From an uncultured Collinsella sp. (GTDB lineage Bacteria > Actinomycetota > Coriobacteriia > Coriobacteriales > Coriobacteriaceae): DNA of 7,841 nt. The stretch spans positions 1 through 7,841 of the forward strand of contig CABQHR010000081.1 of the NCBI GenBank assembly GCA_902463875.1. Reading direction: 5' to 3'. This document shows, one piece after another, positions 5,691-7,841 of the stretch. Under the pieces are notes generated by a model. That model ran no database searches. It saw only the letters and a program-made list of their open reading frames with translations, and had not been told where the DNA came from. A program made the position numbers and the translations under genes. Position 1 is the stretch's first letter, and every line of letters begins with the position of its first letter.

Positions 5691-5724
5691 AAAAGCGCCC
5701 GTCGGCGGTGGTGCCGGCGGGCGC
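5691..5724 (-). terminator. Rho-independent terminator of galM
   Basis: On the minus strand a 12-bp stem GCGCCCGCCGGC/GCCGACGGGCGC with one mismatch and a six-base loop (5724 down to 5695) is followed by TTTTATA (complement of 5694-5688). It begins 28 bases after the galM stop codon. The plus strand lacks a T run after the stem, so it should act mainly on galM. Confidence 0.85.
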
Positions 5725-5751
5725 CGCTGTGCGATATGTTGCGTTATGGGC

Positions 5752-6804
5752 TTAGTGCCTCATAAAGTGGTATTCGATCACATTGCTGTAGGGATGACCC
5801 GGACCCACGATGCCCTGGGGGAACAGCAGATGGTGCGGCGTGTCGGGGTACATCTCTGCCTCGAGGGCAAAGCCGGCGCCCCAACCATAGTTGGCATCGT
5901 CCTTGGCATGCTCGTCGCCCAGCCAGTTTCCGGTGTAAAGCTGTACGCCCGGGGCGGTGGTGTAGTAATCCATCTCGCGGCCGGTCCACATCTCCTCGAC
6001 GTGCATCGCGCGGCGCAGATTACGGCCGTACTGATAGCCATCGACGCACAGGCAGTGATCGTAGCCACGGGCCTGCTTAATCTGCGGATCGTCGGCTTCC
6101 ATACCGGGGGCGACGGGGCGCAGCTCGCGGAAGTCGAACGGCGTGCCCTCGACCGGGGCAATTTCTCCGGTGGGGATGTTCTGCTCGTTAATGGGCAGGT
6201 AGTGAGCAGCGTTGGCTACAAAGAAGTGCTCACAGTCCATACCGGCGTTGTGGCCGGCAAGGTTAAAGTACGTGTGGTTGGTCATGGACACGTAGGTGGC
6301 GCGGTCGCTCTCGCAGCCGTACTCGATGCGGAAACGGCCCATCGGCGTTACGGTAAACACGGCCGTAAACGTGCGGTTGCCGGGGAGTCCCAGCTCGCCG
6401 TCCTCGAGCGAGGTGGTCATACGTACGGCGTTGTGGGCCTCATCGAGCTCAACGTCCCACACGCGCTTGTGCAGGCCGTGCTCAAGATCGCTGTGCAGGT
6501 TGTTGGCGCTCTCGTTGGCCGGCATATGCCAGTCCGTGCCGTCGATAGTGATCGTGGCACCCGCGGTGCGGTTGGCCACGGGGCCGATGGTCGCGCCAAA
6601 GCAGGCGGGGTTGTCAAAGTAATCCTCGAGCTTATCGAAACCCAGCACCACATCGCGTACGTTGCCGGGGATGTCGGGTACGTCAATGCCCAGAACGGTG
6701 GCGCCATAGTCCATAATGCGAACGCAGATCTCGGGCCCGTTGAGGGTGTAGCGATGAACGGGGGTGCCGCACGGCGCGGTGCCGAAAAGCTCGGAAGTGA
6801 TCAT
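5752..6804 (-). CDS. galM: Galactose mutarotase (aldose 1-epimerase)
   Basis: The 350-residue cytoplasmic enzyme interconverts alpha- and beta-D-galactose and related aldoses, feeding galactose into downstream metabolism. The classical GalM residues are all visible: GPVANR (74-79, Arg79), NNLH (101-104, His104), SMTNHTYFNLAG (173-184, His177), GYDHC (247-251, Asp249) and GFALEAEMYPD (311-321, Glu315). By family knowledge, His177 is the general acid and Glu315 the general base. Length agrees with the usual 340-350. The start is ATG at 6804, with AGGA five bases upstream. An in-frame ATG 20 codons earlier (6864) lacks family similarity in the extra part and would overlap the likely promoter. 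The gene is unrelated at close range to the LacX-type epimerase at 355. It is transcribed divergently from the DeoR-type regulator, a likely controller. Confidence 0.95.
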   Translation of the reverse strand: MITSELFGTAPCGTPVHRYTLNGPEICVRIMDYGATVLGIDVPDIPGNVRDVVLGFDKLEDYFDNPACFGATIGPVANRTAGATITIDGTDWHMPANESANNLHSDLEHGLHKRVWDVELDEAHNAVRMTTSLEDGELGLPGNRTFTAVFTVTPMGRFRIEYGCESDRATYVSMTNHTYFNLAGHNAGMDCEHFFVANAAHYLPINEQNIPTGEIAPVEGTPFDFRELRPVAPGMEADDPQIKQARGYDHCLCVDGYQYGRNLRRAMHVEEMWTGREMDYYTTAPGVQLYTGNWLGDEHAKDDANYGWGAGFALEAEMYPDTPHHLLFPQGIVGPGHPYSNVIEYHFMRH

Positions 6805-7009
6805 TTGGTTCCTAACATCGAGGTATTTCGGACAAACTGTAGCGCGAACAGGCGAGATTATCACTACACCTCACTAAAGCAGGGGGTATTTTTCTCAAAA
6901 AAAGTAATGAAGGCGCAGTTGAAGCGCTCATTTTTAGTCCGCGCGAGTCTGATACAATTTGTTCGTTACTGTTTGAATTGATGTACGCGTGGATTGGCGA
7001 GGACTCATC
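6805..7009. promoter_or_regulatory. Divergent galM/deoR-type control region
   Basis: This 205-bp gap must carry both promoters and probably the regulator's operator. It is more A+T-rich than its surroundings and has an A run at 6897-6903. That run faces T's just upstream, giving a loose inverted repeat TTTTT-CTC-AAAAA (6889-6901). It is a candidate DeoR-family site, but the match is low in complexity and weakly supported. For galM, GATAAT (6862-6857) is a possible -10 without a good -35. Confidence 0.5.
6950..6958 (+). promoter_or_regulatory. Extended -10 promoter of the DeoR-type gene
   Basis: TGATACAAT carries the TGn extension and a -10 hexamer TACAAT matching consensus at five of six bases. 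It lies 51 bp before the GTG start. No strong -35 is seen at 16-18 bp, which extended -10 promoters tolerate. Confidence 0.45.
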
Positions 7010-7774
7010 GTGATTAAGGCAGAGCGACAGGATAAGGTTCGTCAGCTGCTCGAGGAGCAGGGCACGGTCTCGGTCAAGGAGATTTCGGATGCATTAGGTG
7101 TCTCGGACATGACGATCCGCCGCGACCTTGAGGAACTTGCGAGCCTGGGCGAGATTGAGCGTGTGCACGGTGGAGCTCGCAGTGCACAGGGTCGCCCCCA
7201 TGCCATGCTGCGCCATGAGTACTCGCACAGCGAAAAGCGCACCAAGCATGCTGAGGAAAAGCTGCAGATCGCGCGCCGTGCCGTGGAGCTTATCGAGGAA
7301 GGCTCGACCATCTTTTTGGGCACGGGCACCACGGTTGAACAGATGGCCTCGATGCTGCCGGCGTTTCGCCTGCGCATTGTGACCAACTCGCTCTCGGTGT
7401 TTAACCTGCTCGAGGAGCGCGAGGATTGCGATCTGTGCCTTGTGGGCGGCATGTACCGTCGTCGCACCGCCGCCTTTGTGGGCCCCACGGCCGAGGATAC
7501 CCTGCGTGCGCTGGGTATCGACGCGGCGTTTATCGGCGCCAACGGCATCCTGGATGGCGACGTGTCCACCTCCAACATGGAAGAGGGCCGCATCCAGCAG
7601 CTCGCCTTTAGCAAGGCTGATTCGCGCTACCTGATCGCCGACTCCAGCAAGATCGGCAAGCGCGACTTCTACACCTTCTGTCGCCTGGACAGCCTGGACG
7701 CCGTGGTGTGCGAGCCGAGTATCGCCGCCGAGGATCGTGCCGCCATCGAGGAGCACACGCAAGTTATCTGCTAG
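7010..7774 (+). CDS. DeoR-family sugar-phosphate-responsive transcriptional repressor
   Basis: The 254-residue protein has the two-domain DeoR layout. The N-terminal helix-turn-helix spans about 19-40, with the family pattern VSDMTIRRDLEELASLGEIE (31-50) and RVHGGA (51-56). The C-terminal sensor domain has FLGTGTTVEQMA (102-113), VTNSLSV (124-130), LVGGMYRRR (144-152) and DSSKIGKRDF (211-220). In the family these loops bind a phosphorylated sugar that releases the repressor from DNA. The GTG at 7010 is chosen because GAGGA (6999-7003) sits six bases upstream and the protein then starts in the family style (MIKAERQDKV). An in-frame GTG at 6989 is less likely. Divergence from galM and nearby lacC/lacX suggest a galactose/tagatose-phosphate (LacR-like) or amino-sugar (AgaR-like) ligand. 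Sequence alone does not decide which. Confidence 0.92.
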   Translation: MIKAERQDKVRQLLEEQGTVSVKEISDALGVSDMTIRRDLEELASLGEIERVHGGARSAQGRPHAMLRHEYSHSEKRTKHAEEKLQIARRAVELIEEGSTIFLGTGTTVEQMASMLPAFRLRIVTNSLSVFNLLEEREDCDLCLVGGMYRRRTAAFVGPTAEDTLRALGIDAAFIGANGILDGDVSTSNMEEGRIQQLAFSKADSRYLIADSSKIGKRDFYTFCRLDSLDAVVCEPSIAAEDRAAIEEHTQVIC

Positions 7775-7795
7775 CTAGCGCTGCAGGAGGTACTT

Positions 7796-7837
7796 TTGGC
7801 TCTCTTGTCGCGGCTGGGATTTATCAAATCAAAATGA
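7796..7837 (+). CDS. Possible 13-codon leader peptide overlapping the next start codon
   Basis: A perfect AGGAGG (7785-7790) lies five bases before a TTG that opens a 13-codon frame reading MALLSRLGFIKSK (TTG read as Met), ending in TGA 7835-7837. The stop overlaps ATG 7834-7836 as ATGA, a common translational-coupling arrangement. That ATG could start the next gene, but only eight bases of it are in the window. It begins 22 bp after the DeoR-type stop. It could equally be a chance frame, a mis-set start, or a broken gene start. Confidence 0.33.
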   Translation: MALLSRLGFIKSK

Positions 7838-7841
7838 CGCG

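Noticed and set aside
5746..6981. 411-codon plus-strand open frame opposite galM
   Set aside because: It is the complement of a fully recognisable GalM with all catalytic motifs. The frame stays open because of high G+C codon bias, and its product resembles nothing known.

Overview
The window looks like chromosomal DNA from a G+C-rich, host-associated actinobacterium. A Collinsella-like member of the Coriobacteriia is my best guess. That rests on base composition, AGGAG-type ribosome binding sites, GTG starts and the mix of PTS, Lac-type and DeoR sugar genes. It is an inference, not a database result.

Left part (1-3021): the 5' end of a flavodoxin-fold gene leaves on the minus strand. Diverging from it is a plus-strand sugar run: a LacX-type aldose 1-epimerase, a LacC-type tagatose-6-phosphate kinase, a frameshifted C-terminal scrap of an N-acetylglucosamine-6-phosphate deacetylase (NagA), and a YhcH/NanQ-family sugar anomerase. 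A strong intrinsic terminator closes the run.

Middle part (3088-5684): a tRNA-Thr(CGT) on the minus strand with its own terminator is followed by an apparently isolated accessory stretch. It holds an orphan mannose/GalNAc-type PTS IIB protein in which the expected phosphorylated histidine is tyrosine, and a roughly 146-bp inverted-repeat element. After these comes an AAA+ ATPase of the AAA_14/DUF4143 type, less G+C-rich by eye, with three 23-nt-spaced repeats just upstream. Two related hairpin-containing (REP-like) repeats flank the ATPase gene.

Right part (5691-7841): galactose mutarotase galM (minus, with its own terminator) diverges from a DeoR-family sugar-phosphate-responsive repressor (plus). 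The repressor is followed by a very short ORF with a perfect Shine-Dalgarno whose stop codon overlaps a possible next start codon.

Together the sugar genes fit galactose/tagatose-6-phosphate catabolism. Three separate enzymes act on sugar anomers (LacX, YhcH, GalM), LacC phosphorylates tagatose-6-P, and a DeoR repressor probably senses a phosphosugar. The NagA scrap and the GalNAc-like IIB suggest that an amino-sugar (GlcNAc/GalNAc) branch once existed here and has decayed or been repurposed. No complete, clearly new multi-gene system is visible. The best leads are the His-to-Tyr IIB, the repeat-flanked ATPase and the inverted-repeat element.
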